A DNA stretch of 64,000 bases from positions 2,425,831 to 2,489,830 of the forward strand of contig BCIA01000002.1 in assembly GCA_001599815.1 (NCBI GenBank). The letters run 5' to 3'. The stretch's first letter is position 1, and every line of letters begins with the position of its first letter. The notes beneath the pieces are model-generated. The model saw only the letters and a list, made by a program, of their open reading frames with translations, was not told where the DNA came from and did not search any database. This document shows positions 22,174 to 32,640 of this stretch, in pieces. Origin of the DNA: Furcasterigmium furcatum (taxonomy: Eukaryota; Ascomycota; Sordariomycetes; Glomerellales; Plectosphaerellaceae). Both the position numbers and the translations under genes were made by a program.

Positions 22174-23875
22174 ATGGGTCTTTTCAGCGGCCCCTTGCCG
22201 GTCTGCGTCGCCGCTGTTGCCATTCTCCTATATGGCATCCTCAGCAAACAAACTTTGAGGCGGGATGGGGTGGCCCTGAGGNGTGTGAGGCGACCGTGAT
22301 CCTTGGTGGCTTGGAGGGTACCTAACTGACCGGGACTGCAGAAAACCACCGGACACCCTGCCTATAGTAGGTAATGGTATTCGGTTCTTGCAAGAGAGAC
22401 AGAAACTATTCGATTGGTTCTCCAAGTGTGAGCGTCGATTTGGTTACGAAACCCTTCAGATTACTGTGCCTTCCCTCCCGCCAGGGGTCATCGTCAACGA
22501 CCCGAGGAACTTGGAGTACGTGTTCAAGCACGAGGGCACCTTTGCAAAGGGAGAGTTCTTCAAAGAACGGTCGCGGGATCTCTTTGGTGCGTACATCAAG
22601 ATGCCCCGGACAAACATGCAGCTGATGTCCGGCCAGGAAACGGCATTATCAACGCGGATGGCGAGCTGTGGAAGGTCCAGCGGAAAGCTGGCCTGAACTT
22701 CCTGAACACAGAGAACCTGAAGGTCTTGACGCAAGTCGCCCTACCCAAGTACATAGCAGAAGCTATGGACTATCTGGCTGCCCGAGTGGACGGGAGCGTC
22801 GTGGATCTTCAGTATGTGTTCCACGAGATCACAACCCAGCTGATGGGGAACATGGCATACAATGTGAGCTTCCCATCCTGCGCTGATATCAACGCCACTT
22901 ATCTCACCATTCCCGCAGATGGAAATGCACGCCGATGATCCCATCGGAGTGGCCTTCGACTTTGCTTCGGGGGCTACGGCAGAAAGATTCCAGAACCCCA
23001 TGTGGCCTGTGACCGAGATATTCTTCGGGTCACGTATGAGACGGTCTATCGCGCTGGTCAAGTCCTTTGGCGCGAGCATCGTGGCCAGTGCTCAGAAGGA
23101 TAGAGGCAAGCGGGGCCAGGGAGATGCGGTGAACGGGAAAGAGAGGGGAACCGAGCCTATCCAGAGGTCCAAGGCCATCGAGGGGAGTCTCATCCAGTCC
23201 TTCCTGGATGCAATCGGGGACGAGACTATGGTAGCCGACGCTGCGCTCAACTACCTCTCTGCCGGCAGAGATACCACGGCACAAGCACTCACCTGGACTT
23301 TCTATCTTTTGATGAGGCATCCTGATGCTGTGCGGGAGATACGACAAGAAGTCCAGGGCCACCTCACAGCGGAAGGCCAGTCCCCGCCATCCGCGGCAGC
23401 GCTCATGGCCATGCTGCGGGATATGGCATCGTTCCCATTCATCCATGCCGTGTTCAACGAATCGCTCCGCCTTTACCCTCCGATTCCATTCGAAATCAAG
23501 CAAGCCGTGAAGGCTACGACCCTGCCAGACGGGACGCATCTTCCGCAGAAGTCCGTAGTGGTCTGGTGCCCGTGGGCCATGAACCGGTCGAAACTCACGT
23601 GGGGCCCCGATGCCGATGAATTTCGGCCTCAGCGGTGGCTGGTAGATGGCAAGGTCGTGAATCGCAGCGCGGCAGAGTTCCCTGTCTTCAATGGAGGACA
23701 GAGGACCTGCCTGGGGAAAAAGATGGCGGAGCTCATTGCAATGCAGGTCATTGGGTCCATGGTATGGGCTTTCGATTTCGAGGCTGCCATGCCTGGAGAG
23801 AGGGTAAGCAAGAGTAGCCTGACTTTACCGATGAAGGGAGGTCTTCCGTGTACAATCAAGGCCCGGCCACAATAG
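22174..23875 (+). CDS. Cytochrome P450, CYP52-clan (alkane/fatty-acid hydroxylase type)
   Basis: Exons 22174 to about 22282, 22342-22586, 22637-22863 and 22919-23875, about 510 residues. The N-terminus is a membrane anchor (VCVAAVAILLYGIL). Recognisable parts are the proline hinge KPPDTLPIVGNG, helix C WKVQRKAGLNFL, helix I AGRDTTAQALTW, helix K ESLRLYPP, the PERF-like region DEFRPQRW and the haem loop FNGGQRTCLGKK with its cysteine ligand. The NGIINADGELWKVQRK segment and the haem-loop form place it nearest to CYP52/CYP539-type enzymes, which hydroxylate alkanes or fatty acids at or near the terminal carbon in the ER. The first donor lies at an ambiguous base (N, 22282), and exon 1 and exon 2 are out of phase by one base as written. 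No partner reductase or aldehyde enzyme lies nearby. Confidence 0.9.
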
Positions 23876-24519
23876 CCACCTGAGATGTAGCTACGAAGAC
23901 ACATTACAGAATATATACAAAACTTCACGCCATCCTGCAACTCGACAGTCCAGACCCCGCTTGTTTGTTTTCGCTGGCGGCACCTCTTTCTATGGCCTGA
24001 ATTGCCCCTTTGTGTTCGAGAACGAATCTCTGTTCGGGTAGCAGCGCAAGGGGATGCCTATCACGTGGCTGTGGCTTCTTCGCCGTGCCATTTTCTCCGC
24101 CTTTGACTTGGAGTGTTTCGAGTCCACTGCAGTCTCGAGGGCGCGGGCTCCGATGAAAAGGTATTGCCTTCGCGATATCGTGATACTCGAGAGACAGCTG
24201 GATCTATGATAGTGGCAGGTGCAACTCTGCCCTCAGATGGTGAACCGGTTCCGCGACTCTTCTAATTTCGATGTCGTGTTCCGAGGCACCTTGTTCACTG
24301 TATCCACGCTGGAGTCGTGCATGAGCCCTACCAACTGAGCTGTCACGCAGCCGAAGGTCGTCATCAACCTGAACCTTGTTGAGGCTGGTGTCCGTGGTGA
24401 AGCTGTTGGATGAAAGACCCAGCCAACGGCCAGCTACGCGACAAGGAAGCCGAGTTGGAATGCTGAAGAGTCGATGGTCTTGTGATTAAATTTGGCTTCC
24501 GGGCGATAACCGAGCTCTG
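23876..24519. other. Gap between convergent genes (P450 and JmjC)
   Basis: 644 bp with no open frame of note. Nothing recognised. Confidence 0.45.
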
Positions 24520-25554
24520 TCAACGGAACCACCAATTGACGGAGGCATTGAGCCGCCCGTCACGGTGGGTGCTCTTGACGCTGTGCCACCAGCCTTTGGG
24601 GATGAAAAGTGCGTCTCCGGCATCAACCTGAGCCTCAACACAGTCTTTCGGTGCCTCGGACCCCCAAGTTGCTGCATTCAGCATGATGCGCTCTGGTCCG
24701 TCCATCATCTCGAATCCCCTGATGCGGCTGCTCCCGCTGCGGCGGAGACGTGATTGAATTTCAGCGTAGAGGCGATCTCCGGTAGTCGGGGGAAGTAATC
24801 TGACCGTCTTGCTGCTCAGAAGCTGGCAGAACAGATTTGGATTCGGGTCTCGATGCAGGGGTGTGTAGGTTGGTTCCAGTCCCAGCCAGATACTAGAGTT
24901 GTAGACGTCGCCTTTGCCCGCTTCTGAGACGATTCGCGGAGTCGGCAGGTCTTCCTGCAGCTCGGCTGGCAAGTCGGGAATCTGAGACTGCGCAATATAG
25001 AGCTTCTTTAGCTTATTTTTATGTCCTCCGTTGAACTCGATGGCTTTCATGAGTAGACGCAACGGGGCCTCGAACATGGCGAAACGTGATTCGGGGTTGC
25101 TGGTGTGGATGGCCGAATGAAGAATGCCGGCCAAGATGGCATCCATGGGGTGGTCGCTCCTAGCTAGCCATTTGAGAAACGTATCCAGTGGGTCGATACC
25201 CGGGGAATCATCCTCGGATGGTGAGGTTTTTGAGAGTTCATAAGGAAACAAGTGATGGGCGAATTTCTTCATGTAAGGGCTGAAGGTGGCGGGTCCGAGA
25301 CGCTGGTCTCCCAGCTGCGCAAACCATTTGGAAGCTGCCAGAAGCTCTCGACTGGAGCCTTCAGCTTGGGTACCGCCTTTGAGAAGGGTAGGACGTTCGG
25401 TGTTGAAGACATCATGTCGAAATTGCGAGACGTCCACCACGTCGAACGGCACCGGGACGAACTCGACCGGTGAGACTGTTACCAGAGTGCGTTGTCCGAG
25501 TTGGCGTGGCAGACGAGAGGCCGCAGGGCCCCTTACAAATCGCAGCAGCGGCAT
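24520..25554 (-). CDS. JmjC/cupin-fold Fe(II)/2-oxoglutarate oxygenase-like protein
   Basis: A single exon of 344 residues. The cupin core carries the iron-binding pattern of JmjC hydroxylases: TPLHRDPNPNLFCQL (His-x-Asp) and, about 100 residues later, ALFIPKGWWHSVKS with the distal His. A KTVRLLPP strand between them supplies the 2-oxoglutarate-side lysine. This type (cupin_8/JmjC-only) typically hydroxylates proteins or RNA rather than demethylating histones, and no chromatin-reader domain is present. The N-terminus is rich in Arg and Ser and lacks acids for its first 20 residues (MPLLRFVRGPAASRLPRQLG), which could be a mitochondrial presequence. The start ATG is at 25552-25554. The gene diverges from CK2 beta across 543 bp. 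Confidence 0.85.
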   Translation of the reverse strand: MPLLRFVRGPAASRLPRQLGQRTLVTVSPVEFVPVPFDVVDVSQFRHDVFNTERPTLLKGGTQAEGSSRELLAASKWFAQLGDQRLGPATFSPYMKKFAHHLFPYELSKTSPSEDDSPGIDPLDTFLKWLARSDHPMDAILAGILHSAIHTSNPESRFAMFEAPLRLLMKAIEFNGGHKNKLKKLYIAQSQIPDLPAELQEDLPTPRIVSEAGKGDVYNSSIWLGLEPTYTPLHRDPNPNLFCQLLSSKTVRLLPPTTGDRLYAEIQSRLRRSGSSRIRGFEMMDGPERIMLNAATWGSEAPKDCVEAQVDAGDALFIPKGWWHSVKSTHRDGRLNASVNWWFR

Positions 25555-26097
25555 TTCTCAAGGAAGTCCGCCAGGATGAAGAGTAATTAATCATTGTGAT
25601 TTCACAAGACGAAGGATTTCCATCAGTCGAGTCGTCACGTGTTTTCGACGTCAAGGTCCCCTGGCCGTTGTGGTAACGCACGGACCAGGTTTTACCCTCT
25701 GTCTCGGCATCCTGCCGCGTCCCTTTCTCCACCATCCACAGCCCACCATCGAGGCTTCGCCAAACGTCGAGGCTTCCGAATCATCACATCGCGCTTCACA
25801 CGTCGGTCTCAACCTCCGCCAAGCCGCCCTGCGATCCTCCACCCCCGACTTCGATCGCGCAAGGCACTCTCCTGTATTTCATACGCCAGATTATCTGCCG
25901 ATAATGCGCCCGTTTTGATCTTGCCCGCCCACGCCTCCCTTTACCCCGCGATAACCCCCAGACTGATCGCCAGCATTTTTCCCCGAGCCCCCTGGCGCCG
26001 TCTATTTGCCTAGGCGCCGCGATATCGCATCAAATCATACGCAAATAGCAATTTTCTCAAGCAAACCGCCGGTTTGGAGCTGGATTACCCCGACGAA
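25555..26097. promoter_or_regulatory. Divergent promoter of the JmjC and CK2 beta genes
   Basis: A CACGTG box at 25636-25641 is followed 5 bp later by a GACGTC core at 25647-25652. The rest is C-rich and CT-rich leader sequence. A shared bidirectional promoter is inferred from the arrangement. Confidence 0.4.
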
Positions 26098-27176
26098 ATG
26101 TCCACCTCTTCGGGCACCCCCGAGTCGTGGATATCCTCCTTCTGCTCCCTTCTCGGCCATGAATATTTCGCAGAGGTCTCGGAGGAGTTCATCGAGGATG
26201 ACTTCAACTTGACTGGCCTCCAGACCCAGGTCGCCATGTACAAAGAGGCTCTTGAGGTATATTCCTTCCACATCTCGCGCATTCTTCCCATATCCCGGCA
26301 CTGACGCCCTCCCTCCAGATGATTCTCGATGTCGAGCCGGAGGACGATGACGACGAAGAGGAAGAGGAGGAGGAGGAAGACGAAAACGATTCTGCGGACC
26401 AGGACCGCCTCGCCGCAAGGCATGAGCGTCGGCAGCACAGCCGCATGGCCAGCGACCTGAGCGTCATCGAGTCCTCCGCCGAGATGCTGTACGGATTGAT
26501 TCACCAGCGGTTTATCTGCTCCAGGGCCGGCATTCAACAGATGAGCGAGAAGTACGAAATGGGCCATTTCGGCTTCTGCCCGCGCACAAACTGCGAACAG
26601 GCGAGAGCCCTGCCCGTCGGCCTCTCGGATATCCCCGGCGAGGACACGGTCAAGCTGTTCTGCCCTTCCTGCCTCGACGTTTACGTCCCGCCGAACAGCC
26701 GCTTCCAGACTGTCGACGGGGCCTTCTTCGGCCGCACGTTCGGCGCCCTGTTCCTGCTCACCTTCCCCGAATACGACCTGGCCAGGCGTGGCGTCGAGAT
26801 GCTGAACAGCGGCGGCGCCCGCATCAGCGACGAGGAGATGATGAACGGAATGTACGCCAAGAACATCGGGCCTGGTCTTGGTGCGGGGAACATCTACGAG
26901 CCCAAGATTTACGGCTTCCGAGTCTCCGAGTTCGCACGATCAGGCCCCCGGATGCAGTGGCTCAGGGACCGTCCAGATGACATCTCGGAGCTGGACGAAG
27001 CGAAACGACACGCGGAGGAGCATCCGGACTCGGACGAAGACAACGACAACCTGAACGCGGACAGGCGCACCGGCACACGACGACGCCCGGCCGGTAACGC
27101 GCGACTCCGCCAGCGGCAAGCCAGGAACGGAAGTCCCATGAATGTCGAGGCGAACGGGGCCGAGTCTGAACTCTAG
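26098..27176 (+). CDS. ckb1: Casein kinase II regulatory subunit beta
   Basis: Exons 26098-26256 and 26319-27176 with a 62-bp intron give 338 residues. CK2 beta dimerises and binds two catalytic subunits, setting substrate choice and stability of the tetramer. The N-terminus SWISSFCSLLGHEYFAEV matches the family's autophosphorylation and start region. An insert of about 35 residues, largely Asp/Glu, follows ILDVEPED. The zinc-binding dimer interface is complete (CPRTNCE...LPVGLSDIPGEDTVKLFCPSCLDVY), followed by DGAFFGRTFGALFLLTFPEY. The C-terminus after the conserved PKIYGFRVSE is a charged, Arg-rich extension of about 85 residues. The ATG at 26098 is the first in frame; the upstream part of the frame starts with TTG. 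Confidence 0.96.
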
Positions 27177-27790
27177 GTCCGGGACAAGATGCAAAATGGA
27201 ATTGCGCACTTCACCTTGACTGGGGCGGCATGACAGGTCACGATGCATCAGATGGCGTTCAGGGGTTGAGTCTGCTCCCTTGTCTTACCGCGGCGGCGGT
27301 TCGGAGGCGTTGGCAAAGGCTGTTTTGCGGATAATGCGCGGACAGGCTGGCCGGCAGCAGAGGGTGGTTCTCGCCGGGGGATGGGATGGATTTTAGCGTG
27401 CTGTTGAATAGCCTGGCGCTTGCGTCAGATACCTCACAGAGCCAACAGAACATAATAGACCTTTGACGCTCAACGCCGAGGATCGTACCATGCGTCCCTG
27501 GTTGTGCAAGTGGATGTCAACGGGGCGGGGCCTAGTGCGGGAACTACGATGCTCTTCAGCTGGCAGATGCTCCTCGAGTCCATTGCTGATTAATGCTGAT
27601 CAAGTAGCGCGCGCGCGGAGACCCCGTCCATCTTTGGGGGCACTCGCTCATTCATTGGGACCATCGCCATGACGCAGAGAGCCCGAGGCGGGATTGGCAT
27701 ATAAGTCGAAAGACCTCCAGTTGAACACACTCCAGTTGCAATATTGATTTGATTCATCCTCTCCCCTCCCCTCCCGAGCAAATCGCCGCC
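27177..27790. promoter_or_regulatory. Intergenic region, promoter of the DOPA-dioxygenase-like gene
   Basis: 614 bp without a gene. A CATATAAG TATA box at 27698-27705, about 90 bp before the ATG at 27791, is preceded directly by an inverted CCAAT box (GATTGGC). This is one of the clearest core promoters in the window. Confidence 0.45.
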
Positions 27791-28607
27791 ATGTCAGACC
27801 CCGCCGCATACTCATACAAGTCACCACTCGACGGCGTCGACCGGACTGTGCCTCTAACAGAGGACAGAAATGACGATGGGAAGAGCCTCAAGAATCCTCC
27901 ACGAGAAGGCCTCAGCAATGCCTATGCGGAGTTTCCTGACCCCTTGGACAAGGGTAGAAGAGGTGGTTTGTCCGTCTGCCCCTCTACTGCTTGATCCACA
28001 GCCACCTCATTGCTGAATCTCTGTCTAATCCGTCGTCGGGAGCAGTGACATCCACGTCTACTACTTTCAGAACAGCGAGGCCCAGACCAAGTACGCCAGT
28101 GAGCTGTGGGAACGTATCCGTAGAGAATGTAAGCATCTCTCCAGCTTCGCTTCGCTTCGCGGTGGCCGGACGCGCCGGCTGACGATGGCGCCCACAGTCC
28201 CTGAGTTGAGAATCTACCGGTTTTGGGACAGGCCGATTGGACCTCATCCCGTGGCCATGTTCGAAGTCAACGTTTTTACGCCAGCTCAATTCGGCGCCTT
28301 CATTCCATGGCTGGTCATCAATCGCGGCCCCTTGTCTGCCCTCGTTCACCCGAATACCAATGAGGAGGGCGTGTCTGAGCTGGCGACGGAGCTGAGGAAT
28401 CACACGCAGAGGGCCAGTACGTTATTCCGGAGTCCATTTCCCCTTATTCTGGCTGTTTCAGGGGTTCTGCGACATGTCGCTGCTTCTCAGACACGATGAG
28501 TAGCTCCGAATACCTCCACAAAGGGTAATTACTAACTCCGCGGGTCGGTAGCTTGGTTGGGAGACAAGATTCCCCTGGACACCTCCATGTTCTACGAGGA
28601 CAAGTAA
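27791..28607 (+). CDS. DOPA 4,5-dioxygenase-like protein
   Basis: Four exons, 27791-27969, 28046-28128, 28198-28416 and 28552-28607, give 178 residues. The conserved signature of the family is visible in order: FDIHVYYFQN (His-x-His-like first metal region), ELWERIRREFPELRIYRFWDRPIGPHPVAMFEVNVF (shown here only to name the region around the second His, residues about 80-115), and GPLSALVHPNT with the last His. Plant-pigment and fungal members open the ring of DOPA or related catechols; many fungal copies are of unknown substrate. Intron 1 uses a poor donor (GTCCGT) but is the only choice that joins GGF to DIHVYY in phase. Intron 3 (28417-28551) is a near copy of an intron in pyruvate decarboxylase, described separately. 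Confidence 0.88.
28417..28551 (+). repeat. Introner-like element, copy A (intron 3 of the DOPA-dioxygenase-like gene)
   Basis: The whole 135-bp intron, from GTACGTTATT to GGTCGGTAG, aligns without gaps to the 135-bp intron at 47830-47964 in pyruvate decarboxylase. By hand I count 109 identical positions of 135, with 21 of 26 differences being transitions. It sits in phase 1. CGGAGT (28428-28433) can pair with ACTCCG (28535-28540), folding the ends together around the branch site CTAAC. The flanking exons share nothing beyond CA before and C after. Confidence 0.85.
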
Positions 28608-29083
28608 ACCGGGCTGTGGAGACTATGTAGCACGCAAGAGATCGCAATGGAAGCAATGCAAATGGTGGTGACAGGTTGACCCTGGCTCCCGCTAATTAAC
28701 TCCTGGAGACAAGGTGATGCGGAGAATGTCGAGATTAGCCATCGCATCGCATCATTGTGGCCTTAGAGTGCGTTGGTTGCTGCATGCTTGATGAGGTGCG
28801 AGTTAGGCCGTTGCGGGAAGCCGGTTACGATATTGTAGAGGTCAAGCACGCAATCGGGCCACCACGATATCGGAGCTCAGTAAAACGGAGTCATCACACA
28901 GGGCAGAGACAGGAAACACTGGACGCTTCGACACTACTACTAGGTAACCAGCTATTTAAAGGGAGGCCTGCAGCCGCGAGCTCCTTCCTTCATCTTGAAT
29001 CGTCACAGGAGCTTCACTTCTCACCCGATCCCCACACACTCTCTCCTCTCTTTCACCACTCTTCCATCACCCACGACCACAAA
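28608..29083. promoter_or_regulatory. Intergenic region, promoter of the DUF1993 gene
   Basis: 476 bp. A TATTTAAAG element at 28953-28961, about 125 bp before the ATG at 29084, may act as TATA box, followed by a CT/CA-rich leader. No gene seen. Confidence 0.4.
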
Positions 29084-29659
29084 ATGTCTGACCTGAGCCT
29101 CTACGAAGTCGTCGTCCCGACCCTCAAGAAGGGTCTGCAGACTTTCGACCATATACTTAACAAGGCAGAGCAATATGCCGTCGAGAAGGGCCTCGACGCC
29201 AACACTGTCTTCCCCGAGGCAAGGCTCATCGACGACCAGAAGCCTCTCACCTTCCAAGTCCAGAATGCCACCAAGACGGTCAAGGTCACCGTCGGCCGCC
29301 TGACGGGCGTCGAGTCCGAGCCGTGGGAGAACAACGAGAAGACCTTTGCCGATCTGCACAAGCGAATCCGCGAGGCACTGGACCTGCTCGAGACCGTCGA
29401 TGCTGCTGTCGTCGCCACCCGCACCACTGCGACTGTTGAGCTGTGAGTATCCCAAAAAGACCAGGCGAGAATCAGACAGCTGCTGACACCCCGCAGCCCC
29501 TTTGGCGGCAAGAGCAACTCGGTGAGCGTCAAGGACGCCGTCCTTGGACACAGCGTGCCCAACTTCTTCTTCCACCTCAACACCGCGTACTCGATCTTGA
29601 GGGCCAAGGGTGTCCCGTTGGGCAAGGCGGACTACATCAGCAGCTTCTTGGGACTGTAG
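29084..29659 (+). CDS. DUF1993-family protein
   Basis: Exons 29084-29442 and 29497-29659 (54-bp intron) give 173 residues. The protein matches the DUF1993 family: MSDLSLYEVVVPTLKKGLQT at the start, the EKGLDANTVFPEARLIDDQKPL block, PFGGKSNSVSVKDAVLGHSVPNFFFHL spread over the second exon (about residues 120-147), and the end GKADYISSFLGL. It is a small, all-helical fold related to DinB/YfiT-like four-helix bundles, and its role is not known. No membrane segment or secretion signal. The ATG at 29084 is the family start; the frame is open further upstream but that part is leader sequence. Confidence 0.9.
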
Positions 29660-29965
29660 GCACGCAGATGGGCCGAGAAAGTGAGGTAGACATGATAGAT
29701 CCTCAATGAACACCAGTTCCAAAACTCGTAGCCCTCAAACGTTTCTTCATCATGAGGGTTGATTATTACCCCACGATTTAATAATGGAGGCGAGCCGACC
29801 CCACCGGCCTGCGACACGAAGTTGAAGCACGTGACTTCGCGTCGAGGGGAAATGACGTCGTGATTCGTTGGCTCTGCCTGTCACGTCTTCTTACCAATCC
29901 ACTTATCTTGGGTTGGGTCTATCGCTTCTCCGAGCTTCTCATGCTCAGCGACAGACGTTGCTGCT
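29660..29965. promoter_or_regulatory. Promoter of RAD4 with CACGTG and TGACGTCG boxes
   Basis: CACGTGAC at 29828-29835 and TGACGTCG at 29853-29860 lie 105-140 bp before the RAD4 ATG. The same pairing of a CACGTG and a GACGTC core occurs in the JmjC/CK2 beta promoter. Binding by bHLH and bZIP factors is inferred. Confidence 0.4.
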
Positions 29966-32450
29966 ATGTCCGGGCGCAAACGGAAGGCCCCTCGGCGGGC
30001 TGCTGCCGGCCGGGGCGTTGACGACATTTACCAGGACATGTTGGCTGAAGCTGGCGCGGTCAGCCAGGCGGCATCACCTTCGAAAAGCCCGCCGAGGAAA
30101 CGCAAGAGGCCGGGAGAGAAGCAAGTCAGCCCGGAGCCTCGAGATGCGCCCCCTGTTGTCGATGTCTCAGACCAGGATGAAGAGGCCATCGAGTTCGAGG
30201 ATGTCCCGATCCCTGCGCCACAGGTGCAGACGCTGTACCGAGACCCCGAAGACGACGAGACGGACGAGGAAGACATCGAGTTTGAGGACGTGGACATTTC
30301 TTTGCCTTCGAATTCTACAGTAGCAGAACAGGCCCCGGCTGATATCGAGCTGAACTTGACGGCCCACAAGTTCTCGACAGCCAAAAAGGCCCCTGACCGG
30401 CGCAAACCCATCAGCAAAGAGGAGAGAGAAAGACGATTAGAGGTCCACAAGACACACATCCTGTGTCTTCTCATCCACTGTGCAAGACGAAACCGGTGGT
30501 GCAGCAACTGGGATGTTCAGAAGACACTACGCCCACTAGTGACGCAGAAGATTCTCACTTCGCTTCGACCAAGAGAAAGTCTTAACCAATTCGGCAAGAC
30601 GGAGTCTTTGAAAGATGGCCTCCAGCAGCTCAGCAAAGTATTCAAAGTCAAATTCCAAGTAGTGGAGAGGGGCCTGCGGAGGTCCTTGTGGGCAGAGAAC
30701 CGCGAGGACCTCGAAAAGGTAATTTATCTGGGCTGCACCCGCTCTGTACGTGGATCTAGGTGATCATGGGCTGACTGGCTGCCAGTATGACCTGCCTGAT
30801 CAAATGGACTCATGCATCAGCAAGGAAGAGTTTCAGACTGCTGCCACAACGTTACGCGGGTCTCGTGACGTTGGCGCCCAGCTGTTCTGTGCTCTGCTGC
30901 GAAGCGCAGGGCTGCACGCGCGCCTCGTGTGCTCTCTCCAACCACTCACGTTCTCTTCTGGAGGCCCGATACTTCAGCCGCCCCGAGAAAAGAAACCACA
31001 TTCGAAACCGACAGCGGAAGAGTCACTGCGGACCACCAAGGCGAGCCTTGAGCAGCCACCTCCTGAGTTGAGTCGAGCTGCCAGACGGCGGCTTGCAAAC
31101 GCAGCGTTGCTGTCCCCTGCGACACCAGCCCCGCCCTCTCCGACGAGACAGCCCAGACCAATCAAGGAGTCGCCATACCCGGTCTACTGGGTTGAGGTCC
31201 TGGACGTGGCATCCCAGAAATGGCATCCCGTGGATCCGCTGGTAACGGAGAGCATGTGGAAACCCGCAAAGCTGGAGCCCCCAGCTCTGGACCGTGAGAA
31301 CTGCATGAGCTACGTGATGGCTTTCGAGTCTGATGGCACGGCTCGAGACGTGACGAGGCGTTATGTGAAAGCATTTTCTGCGAAAACGCGGAAACTACGC
31401 GTGGAGGCAGCCATGGACAACGGAGACCGCTGGTGGCGCAAGGCCTTGAAGCCATTTGCCAGAAGATGGCCTACAGACCTTGACCAGATCGAGAATCACG
31501 AGCTGTCGGCCATCGAGTCGCGGGAGCCGATGCCTCGCAACGTTGTGGATTTTAAGGACCATCCCACGTTTGCTCTCGAGCGACACCTTCGACGGCACGA
31601 GGTCTTTGTCCCCGGCGCACATCCCACGGGCACCGTCGGTGCTGGTAGCAAAGGGCCGCTAGAGAAAATCTACCGACGGAAAGACGTACGCGTAGCCCGA
31701 AGTCGAGACAAGTGGTACAGGATGGGGCGAGAGGTCAAGCCGATGGAGCTACCGGTGAAGTTCCTACCGCGCCGGGCGAATGCTAGGCCCGGGGACTATG
31801 TCGACGACGGATACGGTGGCGACGAGCGAGACGCGGCAGGGACGCCCCTTTTCATGCCGGAACAGACAGAACTATTCAGGCATCCGCCGGTGGTCAAGGG
31901 GCGAGTGCCTAAGAATAAGTTCGGCAACATCGATCTCTACGTGCCAAGTATGGTGCCACCAGGCGGGGTGTACATTGCAGACGAGGGAGAAGACTCGGAT
32001 CTTGCGGCGAGGGCGGCGTACATGGTGGGCGTCGACTATGCGCCAGCTCTGATAGGATTCCACTTCAGGGGACGGCAAGGGACGGCAGTTCTCAACGGCG
32101 TGGTGGTTGCAGAGGAGTATGAGGAGGCAGTGCGGGCGACAATGGACGGCCTAGGAGACGTGGAGGCACAGAGAGAGACGGACATGCGAGCGGCGGTGGC
32201 CATACGCACGTGGAAGCGTTTCCTGGTGGCTCTTCGCATCCGCGAGCGCATCTACGCCGGCGTCGATCCGGAGGAGAGAAAACGGGATGAGCAAACGGCC
32301 ACTTCGAATATGGCAGATGAAGGGGAAGGTGGCGAAGAAGGTGAAGACGTGCCGGAGGAGGCGATCGACGAGGCGCCGAGTGACGTAACTGAGGAATATC
32401 TGATGGATGAGGAAGATCTTGGAGGCGGAGGCTTCCTGGTGGATGAGTGA
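29966..32450 (+). CDS. rad4: DNA damage recognition protein Rad4/XPC
   Basis: Exons 29966-30718 and 30786-32450 give 805 residues. Rad4/XPC with Rad23 finds helix-distorting lesions and starts global genome nucleotide excision repair. The acidic, disordered N-terminus is followed by the inactive transglutaminase-like domain (GSRDVGAQLFCALLRSAGLHARLVCSLQ is the hallmark, about residues 270-300). Then come the beta-hairpin domains: BHD1 around HPTFALERHLRRHEV, BHD2 around REVKPMELPVKFLP, and BHD3 with GTPLFMPEQTELFRHPPV and GRVPKNKFGNIDLYVPSM-VPPGG. The C-terminal 80 residues are acidic. The single intron is phase 0 and its 3' side (CTGACTGGCTGCCAG) joins LEK to YDLPDQMD. The gene converges with the ABC transporter, only 190 bp away. 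Confidence 0.95.
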
Positions 32451-32640
32451 AGAGTGAATTGGTCGATAAGTTGAGAGTGAGCGTGAAGAAAATTATCATT
32501 CGAAAAAGCATGAGGGCCATACGTGCTGACGACAGAGGAAAAGGACGTGTTCTCGGGCGCCTCTATGTACCAAACATTTGGATATGGAATAGTCTAAATG
32601 GACAAAGATATTCAACACGAGGACAGGGGAAAATCGCGCT

